Assembly (NCBI GenBank): GCA_963693305.1
Contig: OY855913.1
Location: 20,342,015-20,406,014 of the forward strand
Length of the DNA stretch: 64,000 nt
From: Meandrina meandrites
Taxonomy: Eukaryota; Cnidaria; Anthozoa; Scleractinia; Meandrinidae
Direction of reading: 5' to 3'
The notes beneath the pieces are model-generated. The model did no database searches. It saw only the letters and a program-made list of their open reading frames with translations, and was not told the DNA's origin. The translations under genes and the position numbers were made by a program. Shown here one piece after another: positions 8,088 to 18,067 of the stretch; position 1 is the first letter of the stretch, and each line of letters opens with the position of its first letter.

Positions 8088-10064
8088 ATGGCTTTTCCCG
8101 TTTGTATCACTGTACCAGAAAACACCGCACCTCCCACCGATGGTGAAGTCTACATTAAACATGTGGAATTTTTTGGTAAAGAAGAAAACGAAAATCGTTT
8201 TGAGTATAGAAAACTGGAGAAAACTCTGCTGTTCGAGTACTTAAGACGTACGGATGCGTTGTCTCCCGATGGCCTTATGATTGTGTCTTTCAATACACCT
8301 ATGGTGCAAAGTGAGAACAATGCCTTTTGCGAAGGTGTTTTAAAAAGAAGCATATTTTGTGAAGGAAAGCACTATCGTTTCCTTGGTCATTCCGACAGTC
8401 AACTCAGGGAGAAAAAGTGTTACTTGATGAACGCTTCGGAAGATGAAATTCATGATCTGTTGGCACAATTTGATGACTTTGTTGAAATAACAGATGTGGG
8501 AAAGCGCGCCAAAAGAATCGGCTTGTTGTTCGATAGATTTGACCATATACTGGACCTACTTGAAGAGGATTGCAAAAGCGAGCCAGGTGTCAAAGGTGGT
8601 ATTTTCGCAACGCGCGCTTTTACCAATAGCTGTGGTTTCATGTCTTCTGAATTCACTGAAAAGGTTCGAAGCAAGCTGGGCCTCAGTTACCCCGAACCCA
8701 GTGCTGTCCAAGTAAATCACTACTGTTTTCATGGCACGCTGGTTTTGAAATATGTTCCCACAAAAGTCCCTCAGGTCCGGTTCCGCAAGGCAATGCAGAA
8801 ATTCGCCGACACCATGAAAGTGGAGATCCGCCAAGAAATTCCTTTCATAGGAATCGCGGATTATTCCAGGCCTCACGTAAACGGGTACCTCGATGCACAA
8901 TTGATAATGCTCCTAGCGTCCAGAGGGGTGTCAACTGATTATCTTGAAACCCTGCAAGAAGACTATTTGAAATTGTTGAAGACAATGCCTAATAATGCCG
9001 CGTCTGCTGAATATTTCTTGCGTTTGACAGGAAGAGTTGCTTCAAACACCAGGCGAGGGACTGATCTTCAGCGAGACGAAATAGAAGAGATGATTGATCA
9101 TGTTTATGTTCACGATGCCAAAGACGACGAGCCACCAAGACGTTCCGAGGTGCGTACCAGAATATTGGTCCCCAAAGCTAGAGTAGTGTTTGGTGTTTGT
9201 GATCCCTACAACAAGTTGGAGAACGGAGAATGTTACTTCAGCCCCACACTACTAGTTGACGAAGCTGGAGAATTCGCCTGTGAAGAAATGGTCGTGGTTG
9301 CCCGCTACCCAAGCTATCATCCAGGAGACATACAAGTTTTGAAGCTGACCCACAAGAAGCTTGGGTACGAGAACTTACAGGACTGTCTGGTGCTGCCCGT
9401 GAAGGGTCGACGTCCTCATGCGTTCGAGAATTCCGGTGGAGATCTGGGTGCGAGCAAGTTCTTTGTCAGCTGGGATCAACAACTCGTACCAAAAGTGAAG
9501 TCCGTAAAGCCGTGCTGTTATTCACCGAGCTTGAAAGAAGTAATATCCGAAGCCTGGGCTTCACTGCGCGCTTTTGTTTATTGGAAATTCAAGGGATACC
9601 GTGAGAGAAAGAAGAAAAGTCGAGCGGAATTGATCGAGTATTTCGCCAACTTTACGGACGACCTGCCACGCAGAATTGACCAGATTTACATGAAGCTTGC
9701 ATCAACATCAACACATGGCCCGTTTTCCAAAGAATGTAAACAACTTAGCAAGATGTCTTACCAAGCCACTAACCTGACGGTCGACAGAGGTGTTTTGTCG
9801 AAAAAGTTAATAAAGTTTGAAAAATTGGTTCCAACGAGATCTACGAGCTCCGTCATTGCTTTGCCATCGTCAGAGAGGATACTACTTCTTGGAGGACAAG
9901 AAGAAGAAGACCCAGGGGATGGAGAAGAAAACGAAAACGTGCGATTCCGTCTTCTCTCGCGCCGTACGCAACCAGTTCGTTCAGCTGACGAAGTGAGGAA
10001 AGAGTTTGACGAAAGAGCAAAAAGGTTCGTCGAAGAAGCACAACAAGAGTATATGCGGAACTGA
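8088..10064 (+). CDS. RdRP-like protein A, eukaryotic cellular type, catalytic motif eroded
   Basis: The protein has 658 residues from the ATG at 8088; an upstream in-frame TTG is not used because the splice acceptor and first ATG fit better. It belongs to the cellular RdRP family that makes dsRNA in small-RNA silencing (QDE-1/RDR type), but is shorter than usual (family about 1000 or more) and begins near the RdRP domain. Conserved landmarks are YRFLGHSDSQLR (96-107), CGFMSSEFTEK (182-192), PSAVQV (204-209), DYSRPH (258-263), VVFGVCDPYNKLENGECYF (366-384), HPGDIQVLKL (411-420), DCLVLP (432-437) and KFFVSWDQQLVP. The DbDGD catalytic motif should lie at 452-456 but reads DLGAS: only the first Asp is left. 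It is therefore very probably not a polymerase. The reading frame is fully intact, which argues for a retained non-catalytic role such as RNA binding, scaffolding or decoy (inference). It lies downstream of two or three kB modules. AATAAA follows the stop by five bases. Confidence 0.85.
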   Translation: MAFPVCITVPENTAPPTDGEVYIKHVEFFGKEENENRFEYRKLEKTLLFEYLRRTDALSPDGLMIVSFNTPMVQSENNAFCEGVLKRSIFCEGKHYRFLGHSDSQLREKKCYLMNASEDEIHDLLAQFDDFVEITDVGKRAKRIGLLFDRFDHILDLLEEDCKSEPGVKGGIFATRAFTNSCGFMSSEFTEKVRSKLGLSYPEPSAVQVNHYCFHGTLVLKYVPTKVPQVRFRKAMQKFADTMKVEIRQEIPFIGIADYSRPHVNGYLDAQLIMLLASRGVSTDYLETLQEDYLKLLKTMPNNAASAEYFLRLTGRVASNTRRGTDLQRDEIEEMIDHVYVHDAKDDEPPRRSEVRTRILVPKARVVFGVCDPYNKLENGECYFSPTLLVDEAGEFACEEMVVVARYPSYHPGDIQVLKLTHKKLGYENLQDCLVLPVKGRRPHAFENSGGDLGASKFFVSWDQQLVPKVKSVKPCCYSPSLKEVISEAWASLRAFVYWKFKGYRERKKKSRAELIEYFANFTDDLPRRIDQIYMKLASTSTHGPFSKECKQLSKMSYQATNLTVDRGVLSKKLIKFEKLVPTRSTSSVIALPSSERILLLGGQEEEDPGDGEENENVRFRLLSRRTQPVRSADEVRKEFDERAKRFVEEAQQEYMRN

Positions 10065-10069
10065 TACTG

Positions 10070-10075
10070 AATAAA
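10070..10075 (+). terminator. Polyadenylation signal candidate AATAAA for RdRP A
   Basis: AATAAA begins six bases after the stop codon starting the 3' end of gene A. This would give a very short 3' UTR; other AT-rich signals further on cannot be excluded. Confidence 0.35.
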
Positions 10076-11330
10076 CCTTGAAGCCACTTCCATGGCGTGT
10101 TGTAACAAAATCAAAGACCATGAACAGTTCTTCAAACATAAATGTAGCTTTCTTTTGCTGTACATTGAACATTGCAAGTAGCATGTATTATATTTGATAT
10201 TCTGTTGCAAAAAGTAATGTAGCACGGATCTGCAAAACATGTGCGAGTGTTTGCATGGAAGTACCAGACAGTTTCTCGATTTATATTTTCGTTCCCAGAT
10301 TCTCCTTCCGTTCGTCAAAAAGAGATCTGGAAATAGATTAGTAGGCGTGAAGAAAGATTTTCGAATTCCGCGTAGAATCTCACCGGCACCCTCTCTACAA
10401 ACTCATGATCAGTCCCGGTTTTTCTCAGACCGTGTTAACATATTAACATGTATATCAGTGTCAATTTGGTGGATGACGAAGTCATGATAAATTCATGAAT
10501 TTGATATTTTCAACGGCATAAAAACACCAAAGAGATTATAATAAACCAAAGAGGAACGTTATTAACAAAGATGTCAAACAAAGGGCAGTCTGAGACGGAT
10601 TATATGCGGAATATATATATCATCTCTTTCGGGGGAGAAAGTGGAATCATGAATCACAGCTGAAAAATTGGTAGGAATTGAACACGAGACAATCGAACTC
10701 ATTATCGTTTTGAATAGAAATTTTTTTCTTCGTTACGTAATCCTTTGTAATAGTTAGCTTATGTAATTCTTCGTGCATAGAGTTTAGAATTAATCATCTA
10801 TTCGCGCGGTTCAAGTTGTGTTTTTTTTTAGACATTTTCAAGTTTTGGAAGGAGAAAATGTAATCGACTCGCACAGTTGAAATCATGGTCTTCGTTTTGG
10901 ACATTTTCGAGTTTTGAAGGACAAGAGTACTTGTATCGAATAAATGTTGATCAGGTAAACAAGAATAATAAATCTTCGTGTTTTTAAAGAAGTTTTAAAA
11001 AACCTTGGGAATCATGAATAACGAGAGATGGCTAAAAGAATCGTGAATAGCAAATGAATGCTAACATCGATATTGGAGGCGTGTGAATATCGAATGTAAA
11101 ATACCAAACTTCTTAACAAATATATCACAAAAAATAGCATTTCTGAGCATTAAATTTTCAAAATTTTCTGGAGGAGCATGCTCCCAGACCACCCTACAGA
11201 AAAACCCTGAACAGACTCGAATGCAGCTTGGCATACCACAGTGAATATTTTAGAAATAATGTAACGACAGAAATCAGAGAAAATATAAAACATTGGTCCC
11301 CATTTGGAAAACCGGCTCAAACTCTAGAAA
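10076..11330. other. Intergenic, no gene seen
   Basis: AT-rich sequence with short degenerate repeats (two GACATTTTCAAGTTTTGGAA-like stretches near 10832 and 10900). I see no protein-like ORF, RNA gene or clear transposon ends. Confidence 0.4.
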
Positions 11331-11334
11331 ATGC

Positions 11335-12760
11335 AAAGTGCCAGAGCACCGCACAGCTCGGGCTGTATTGTGTACAATTTTCAACCGCGGGTTCAGTTGG
11401 GAAATTGGCGATATTAGCCCCGCACTGTTCGGGCTCAGTGTATTGTACGCTATTTTCAACTGTGGGTTCAAGTCCTAAATTAGCGATATTAGCCCCGCAC
11501 TGCTCGGGCTGTGTTCTGTGCAATTTACTGTGAAACTCAGAAAACCGTGAACACCTGAAATATTTCAGGAATGTTGATTGTCTAGTGCCCAATCAAAATA
11601 AAGTTCAGGACACGCAAGCAAACCTCAAAACCACAAACTAATAACCGTTGCTGTTTGCGGTTTAGTTTTCTCACGCCTGATTGGCTTTTTCCTTGCAACA
11701 CAATAACATTCCATTAATATTTCTGGTGTTCACGGTTTTCTGAGTTTCACAGTAAACCGTGTGTTGAAGTCCTAAATTGGCGATATTACCCCGCAAAGCA
11801 CGGGTATATTATTTGCTATTTTCAACCACGGGTCGAATTCAAGTCTGAAATTGTCGATTTTAGCCCCGCACAGTTCGGGGTGTATTGTGTGCAATTTTAA
11901 ATCGTGGGTTCAAGACGGAAGTCCCCACTGCTCGGACTGTATTTTGTGCAATTTCCAACAGCGGCTTCAAGTAGGAAATTGTTGATTTTAACCCCGCACA
12001 GCTCGGGCTGTATTGTGTGCAATTTTCAATTGTTGATTTTAGCCGTACGTCATACGGCTAAAATCAACAATTGAAAATTGCACACAATACAGCCCGAGCT
12101 GTACGAGGCTAAATTCGGTAATTTCCGACTTTAACATACTATGTTAAAGTCGGAAATTGCCTAATTTAGCCTCGTATAGCTCGGGCTGTATTCTGTGCAA
12201 CATTAAATCGTGGGTTCAAGTCTGAAAATGCCGAATTCAGCCCCGCACAGCTCGGGCTGTATTGTGGGGAATTTGCAACCGTGGTTTCAAGTGGGAAATT
12301 GACAAATTTAGCCTCGCATAACTCGGGTTGTATTCTGTGAAACTTTAAACCGAGGGTTCAAGTTTGAAATTATCAAATTTAGCCCCGCACAACTCGGGTT
12401 GTTGTTTTGTGCAATTTTCAAAAGCGGCTTCAAGTAGAAAATTGTTGATTTTAACCCCGCACAGTTCTGGCTGCATTGTGCGCAATTTTCAACCGTGGGC
12501 TCAAGTCGGATATTGCCGATATTAGCCCCGCTCAGCTGGGGTTGTACTGTGCGCAATTTTCAACAATGGTTCTAGTCGCGTCATTTTTCCACTCGCCGTT
12601 CGTGATGCTCATCCCGAATTTCGCCCTGCTCCCAACTAACCGAACGCCTGAAACAGGCTAGATCCATGGGTTCAAGTCGAAAGTTGCCGATTTTTGTCCC
12701 GCACTACTCGCGGGCTGTCTTGTACGCAATTTTTAACGTGGGTTCAAGTTCGGGTTGTAA
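11335..12760. repeat. Short-period satellite (about 72-120 bp units) with an inverted segment
   Basis: A recurring unit contains AGCCCCGCACAGCTCGGGCT, then TGTATTGTGTGCAATTTTCA, then GTGGGTTCAAGTC and an AAATTGNCGATTTTA segment. About a dozen imperfect copies are seen. The GGGTTCAAGTC core resembles a tRNA B box (GGTTCRANTCC), which may point to origin from a tRNA-like SINE tail. Between about 12043 and 12150 a unit runs in the opposite orientation, making two local palindromes. A MITE is inserted at 11528-11752. Confidence 0.75.
11528..11752. mobile_element. TA-flanked MITE inside the satellite
   Basis: The ends are perfect inverted repeats of about 28 bp beginning CTGTGAAACTCAGAAAACCG, flanked by TA at 11526-11527 and 11753-11754. 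Removing it rejoins a satellite unit (GTGCAATTT with AACCGTGTG). The size of 225 bp and absence of ORFs fit a non-autonomous element; the superfamily is uncertain (mariner-like from the TA). Confidence 0.75.
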
Positions 12761-13578
12761 TGCTCTCAGTTTTTGGCAGTGGTTTTTAAGTAGTTCGACG
12801 GGTTAAAAAAATAAAATTCCATCGGAAGAAAAGAGGCTTTGTGGCTACAGAATAAAACCAATTACATACTGTTGCACTTTGTATATTTTATTTTAACCTT
12901 TTTCAACTAACAGCTGCAAGAACCCTTCTCCACATGAAGAAATTTCTCGAGACCGAATGACTAGGCAATCAGCTTTGATTTAATACAATCGTGAACTAAA
13001 CTCGTTCCAATGCCTGCAGTTTGTTGTCAACTTACGGTATGTAGATATAGAAAATGTTCACCCATACTTTCTTCAACGGGCACAGCAAACTAAATTTTAT
13101 AATTATTGCAGGAAACAATAATTTTGTGGCATTTTGCTTCTAAAAAAAGGCATACCTGCATAGTTTAATCTGTGAAACTTTAGCACGTGCATCAAATGGC
13201 ACAGTCTCTGCACGTGCGCGCGCCTCAATACAAACAAATTTATTCACGAATAAAAATGCAAATAATAAACATCAGTTAAAGGTTGTCGTTCGTAGCTGTT
13301 ATGTAAAAAAATATACTTGGGCAAGATTAGCGAAACGTTCATATTACGCCAGCTATCAACTGAGACATTTGGAATTACTACGGCAGTGCTATACGTCTGG
13401 AAATTGTGTTTTCATTGTTTGTCTTCTTCGAGGAAGCTTCGCAATGTTTTGTGCTGAATGAAGAGGAAAAAAATCAGTTCATAATGAGTTATGGTGAATG
13501 GCTGCTCTTTCTCAGTTCTTTAAGCTTGCTTATCGCCGCTTAATCGGTGAGTTAAAACTTATCTGTTTATATCAACTG
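12761..13578. other. Intergenic, downstream flank of RdRP B
   Basis: AT-rich sequence between the satellite and the 3' end of minus-strand gene B. It probably includes the 3' UTR of B. No other gene or clear repeat is seen. Confidence 0.35.
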
Positions 13579-15595
13579 TTAATGGTTCGTCTTGATCTGT
13601 GATTCAACGAACGTGACGCTTCTCGCCTTCATCTTGTTCCAGACGTCATCGCCTGGACGGAATGGCGGCTTCTTGTACTGCAGCGAGATTAAAAGACGAT
13701 CAACAACACCGGGATGACGGGATGACGGATGGCGCTGCGCTGTGTGAGAAAACTTGGTGAGTGCTTTTATTTCTTTTTCGTGAGCATCTTCAAGTTCTCT
13801 TAGTTTCTTGCTAACTTGATCATACCGTTCGCTCCAGTCGAACTCTCTCAGGAACATATCCTTGAGCTGCTCGCATTCGATACACGACGAACCGAATAAA
13901 GACGCGAACTTAAAGGGACACTGTCACGGGGATTTTAATGCTTTTCGGGAAAAAGTACTAAAATTGGTGAATAGGTTTTCTTGTACGCGAAATACACCTA
14001 GTACACCAAGATGGAGAGAAAAAGTAAATTGCTGTTGAAGGAAGAAGGCAGCCATAACAATTTTTAGGTGTTTTTCCAGTCCACAGGGACAAATCTTGAA
14101 AAAGTCAGCCTCACTTTTTTAAGTTGAGATCTAAAGTTCCTGATCGCATCACAATAATATCACTTGTTTTTCACTTCAGTAGACTTTCATGTTGATTTTT
14201 TACAAAATTGGACCACTATTCATAGTTTCCATATGTCTTTAGGCTCTTGACTTTTCGAAGTGAAACTGGTGACAGTGCCCCTTTAAGAAACAACTCTGTT
14301 GCGCGGGAGCGAAGCTCTTCGTAATCTGTAAAATAACCAAAATGTTCCACTAGCTCTTGGCGTGCTTGTTGCTGCTTTTTCGTTTCTTCCAAATTACTTG
14401 CAGGCCTTTTCTCTATGCACTTGAGACTCTTAGAAACTTCCTTCATTTTGTTCACAATTTTCGACGAAGAATTTGATATGTAACCAGTGTAAGGGCTGTC
14501 GATAAAACGTGGCACAAGCCTTTGATCCCAGTACACGAAATACTTGTCACCACCCACCCGACCCCCGGCACATTCATTGGCATGTGGCCGTGCCCCACGG
14601 GTAGGAAACACGATGCAGTCGTACAGGTCTTTGTAAGCTTCATTCCTGTGAGTCAGTTTTAAAACGCGAACATCTCCCGCGTGGTACGAGGGCCTTCTCA
14701 TCACCAGAACGAGCTCAGCGAAAGAAAAGGCATTGCGCTCCGCTTCATGAAGCGTTGGTTGGAAGAAGCACTCTCCGTATCGCAGCTGACCGTACGGATC
14801 GCTGGCTCCATAGACCACTCGTGCATCAGGAGTTAAAACTCTGATATCGAAAGCTTGATTCGTGTCTTGATTGAAGTGAGCATCGTCAGAAGAAGAATTG
14901 GAACCTTCTGCGAGCGCGTCCTTCGTTTTAAGGTCGCTTTGATTGATTTCATCGTTGTCATTAACTATTTTTCTCGTTTTCATGTTTTCAATTTCCTTAT
15001 TCCTCAAAGTTTGCAGCTTCCTCGCAATCTCTTCAGTCATTCCGTCTCGCTGAAACGCTTGTAACAAGTCACTATTCCCCGTTGCTCGTAAGAAGTAACC
15101 AGCATACGTCTTGTCTTCCAACCGATCTAGCACTTCATAGTAGTTGTTCTGAAGTGTCTCTAGATACTCGCGCGAGGCACCTCCTTCTTCAAGTGGCATC
15201 ACTGTCTGTGTGTCCAAATAACCAAGCGAGTACGGTCGCGAGTAGCCCACAATACCAAGCGTGTTCATGTCATTCACGGTTTCACTGGAAGCTGTTAAGT
15301 CCGACATCGAGTTCCTAAAGAGCGCCTTGACACTAAGACGTGGCATTTCGTTGAAACTTACCAGGATACCACTGAAACCTTTGAATCTCACTTCAATGAC
15401 GCTTGGTACATATGAGAGGTTATACAAACTCTACATTTCTTTAGCAAGCTCCGGCGACATAAGGCCACACCCATCTGTGAACACATAGGTTCCCAAAGGG
15501 CTTGCTACGTCATCAGTGACGTCACACCCGCCAGATTTCAGTTCCAAACTGCGCTCCGTTTGGTATAGTGTTCTCAGTGTGATCCTAAGATAGGG
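13579..15595 (-). pseudogene. RdRP-like gene B, disrupted by a MITE and a stop codon
   Basis: Coding homology begins near 15595 and ends with the stop at 13579. Landmarks are YVFTDGCGLMSPELAKEM just before an in-frame TAG at 15431-15433, then PSVIEVRFKGFSG, GIVGYSRPYSLGYLDTQ, RVVYGASDPYGQLRYGECFF, HAGDVRVLKLTHR, DCIVFP and GGDKYFVYWDQRLVP. The catalytic DbDGD reads RVGGD, so the first two Asp are lost and the last is kept, a different erosion from gene A. After ATELFLK the frame is broken by a 369-bp MITE (13914-14282). Across it the ORF resumes exactly: FASLFGSSCIECEQLKD, FDWSERYDQ, ending at 13579. This C-terminal part matches the SCSEC and FDWNAKR region of gene C. The N-terminal third present in A and C is missing or lies in unrecognised upstream exons. 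Orientation is opposite to A, C and D. Confidence 0.8.
13914..14282. mobile_element. TTAA-flanked MITE (piggyBac-like) inside RdRP B
   Basis: Inverted ends AGGGACACTGTCAC and, on the other strand, AGGGGCACTGTCAC differ at one position. The element is flanked by TTAA at 13910-13913 and 14283-14286. Removing the element and one TTAA restores an open RdRP frame (ELFLKFASLFG). The TTAA duplication is the mark of piggyBac-type transposition. There is no coding capacity in its 369 bp. Confidence 0.9.
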
Positions 15596-15891
15596 CACCT
15601 AATTTTTGCCAGCTAAAATTGTGGTGCGTAAATGCCCAGCTTAACGAAAAGTAATGGTCTGATCAAAGCGTTAACAGCAAAGCGATTTTTTAAAGACTTG
15701 TGCAGGTTAGCCGTTATTTGGGACGTTACCAAACGCTTCTCCTCCCCTCGAGAAGGGTGCTATTTTTCGGGTTTGGGCCTTAAAAAGGGTATCTATTTCC
15801 TTTTCTTTATCCTAAATAGGGTCAGGGTTTAAGAATCTTCGCGGCACACTCCTATCCGAAATTTACGGGAGTGCCCCCCTCCCTCACCCGG

Positions 15892-15953
15892 GCATTCGAT
15901 ACACGATGACCTGAATGAATACGCGAATTTAATAAAAAACTCTGTTGCGCGGG
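15892..15953 (-). pseudogene. 62-bp fragment of another RdRP B-type copy, empty MITE site
   Basis: GCATTCGATACACGA to CTCTGTTGCGCGGG aligns with 13872-13913 joined to 14287-14303 at about 84% identity. It has a single TTAA exactly where gene B has the MITE. So it is a remnant of a paralogue that never received the insertion, or of a duplication made before it. Similarity stops on both sides. Confidence 0.75.
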
Positions 15954-16287
15954 TATATGATATTTTTATTTCCAAACACATTGTTTGACATAATTAAAGA
16001 TGAAAGTTTTGGAGTTCTTTTCTATACTATAAAAATATTATCGAAAGAACGAAAAACTAACAGGACTTTACTAGGTTTCCCGTATTATTAACTCTATTAA
16101 CAGTTAACTATCCAAGTGTGATCAATATCTTATTTTTCCTCAAATATCAATCCACTTTTTAAGGAATCAGGTCGTGAGAATCAAGAAAATGGTCACCAAA
16201 TGATTTTAACATATTGGCCAAAATTCATGATTGTAATGAGAAATGTACGGAGACCGGTAAGACTGAAGAATCTTTCAGCATGGTCAA
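15954..16287. other. Intergenic, nothing recognised
   Basis: AT-rich sequence between the RdRP fragment and the second Harbinger-type MITE. No coding or repeat structure was supported. Confidence 0.3.
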
Positions 16288-16290
16288 TAA

Positions 16291-16709
16291 GGCCATCCCC
16301 TTTTTTTTTCGTTTATTGTCGAATGCGTTTTCTGATTTTGGGTCGGTCGGTCGGAAAAGAAAAAAAAAGAAACAAAAAAAAATTGGAAAAGGAGTCTGGA
16401 ACTAGGAGGCCCGGTATCTCAGCGTAATAACCGTGGAGCCTGGAAACAACAAAACGTGGTTATTAAGTCAACATGGCGGCAATGGAGGAGGGAAAAATCG
16501 ACGTCGTGGTTAAAGTCAAGCGAGAACAGCGAAAAAAGGATGAACCACCAAAACTGTATGGCAAAAAACTGCCTATGTTTTGGATTTAAGTGACATTTGT
16601 TTGAAATAGTGTGTCATTGCCTTCTGCATAACCTTTTTTTTTAAAAAAAAAAACGCGAAAATCTGGGTCGGTCGGACGGCGCTAAACAGAGAAAAAAAAG
16701 GGGATGGCC
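16291..16709. mobile_element. PIF/Harbinger-type MITE, copy 2
   Basis: This is 419 bp, nearly identical to 4835-5256, with the same GGCCATCCCC ends and TAA flanking duplications at 16288-16290 and 16710-16712. The internal frame from ATGGCGGCAATGGAGGAGGG encodes a 38-residue Lys-rich peptide (VKREQRKKDEPPKLYGKK), also open in copy 1. This could be a captured 5' exon of a host gene. Confidence 0.9.
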
Positions 16710-16712
16710 TAA

Positions 16713-17003
16713 GCCATATGGCTAAACGAAGAAATATCGTCATGAAAGCGAATGTTTGCCCGTTAAACTGCACGGGAAACATATATTTTAAAAGTTAATT
16801 ATGCTTCTCGTAAAAAGAAAACGTAACTGAAGCATGTTAAAAACATTTTACTTCCGAAACATAACTGATGTTTTTCCGGCGGCCGGAAATGTTTCCTCGT
16901 TTAGCCAGGCCCTACTGGAATGACAAGTGTATTAAAAAAAACAATAACGATGGCTAAGGTATTGCTGTTTTATTTGTTTCCATTTTCACACTTATAGAAC
17001 GTA
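16713..17003. other. Possible degenerate inverted-repeat element
   Basis: GGCTAAACGAAGAAATAT near 16730 and ATGTTTCCTCGTTTAGCC near 16889 are imperfect inverted repeats, so a small MITE may lie here next to copy 2 of the Harbinger element. Flanking duplications are not clear. Confidence 0.35.
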
Positions 17004-17400
17004 CCTTAATAAAACTACAATCTACACAATAATTTACGATTTTCTATATCTTATGTTACAGTCTTGTATTTCTCAAGCTCCTAGTAACGCACTTAATGGG
17101 TAATCTTATCATGTTAAAAAAATATATATAAAAAATAAAACCTTAATAAAACTGCAATTTACACGATAATTTACGATTTCCTATATCTTACGTTACAGTC
17201 GTGGATTGCACAAGCTCCTGTAACGCACTTAATGAGTAATCTTATCCAGTGTTAAAAAATATAAAAAAATAAAACGTTCATAAAACTACAATTTACACAA
17301 TAATTTACGATTTTCTATATCTTACAGCCTTGGATTACTCAAGCTCCTAGTGATGCACTTAACGAGTAATCTTATCATATTAAAAAAAGTATAAAAAGTT
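17004..17400. repeat. Tandem repeat, three units of about 135 bp
   Basis: Units begin at 17004, 17141 and 17275, each with AATAAAACTACAATTTACAC or a close variant, then ATAATTTACGATTTTCTATA and AAGCTCCTAGTAACGCACTT. Periods are 137 and 134 bp. It is AT-rich and non-coding. Confidence 0.85.
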
Positions 17401-18067
17401 GTCAAAAATATTATCAAAGGCTCTCTGCATTATCTACAGGTAATAATTTTTCGATAGAACCAAGATGAAATCTAGCTCGCCAACTTTATTTCATAACTGT
17501 GGCAGATTAGAATAAAATAATTGCAACGCAAGCCTATTAAAAACCCCTTTTCACTATAAGGAAAGACGGTTTTTGTCCATTTAAAGTATCTCGTCGCATG
17601 TCCGGAAAAACTCATTTTCTTATGTTACACAGGACGGGGACAAATCACAAAATAGAGAATTATGTCTCTAGACTTTGTTTAAAAGGCTTGCATTGACTCT
17701 GAAGATGGTGTCTGTCTCGGTCGGCTGTAGCTTGCGTAGCTGGCGGTTTTAATTTGTTTGGGTTAACGCGCTCACCAGTAAGCGACGAAGCCGCGAGGGG
17801 CCTGGCCTAAAGAACACCCGCAAGTGATATGTACTCGCTGAAGAGTACAGGCTGATTACCTAGCGTTTGATTAACTTAACAATAAGCCCTTTAGATTAGC
17901 CCTTTTACTTGAAAGTACTAAAGCATAACGCTCATTAGCTTTCATTTTCAGGTTTCACCCAGAGACTTGAAATTAGAACTTCCTAAGACAGTATTAGTAA
18001 TAAAAGTACTAGTCAATAGTTTCGTCTGATTGATCACACGCTAGGGTTGCACCTGCAGACCTGAAGT
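17401..18067. other. Downstream flank of the NLR gene, no gene seen
   Basis: AT-rich; probably includes the 3' UTR of the minus-strand LRR exon. No further ORF was supported. Confidence 0.3.
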
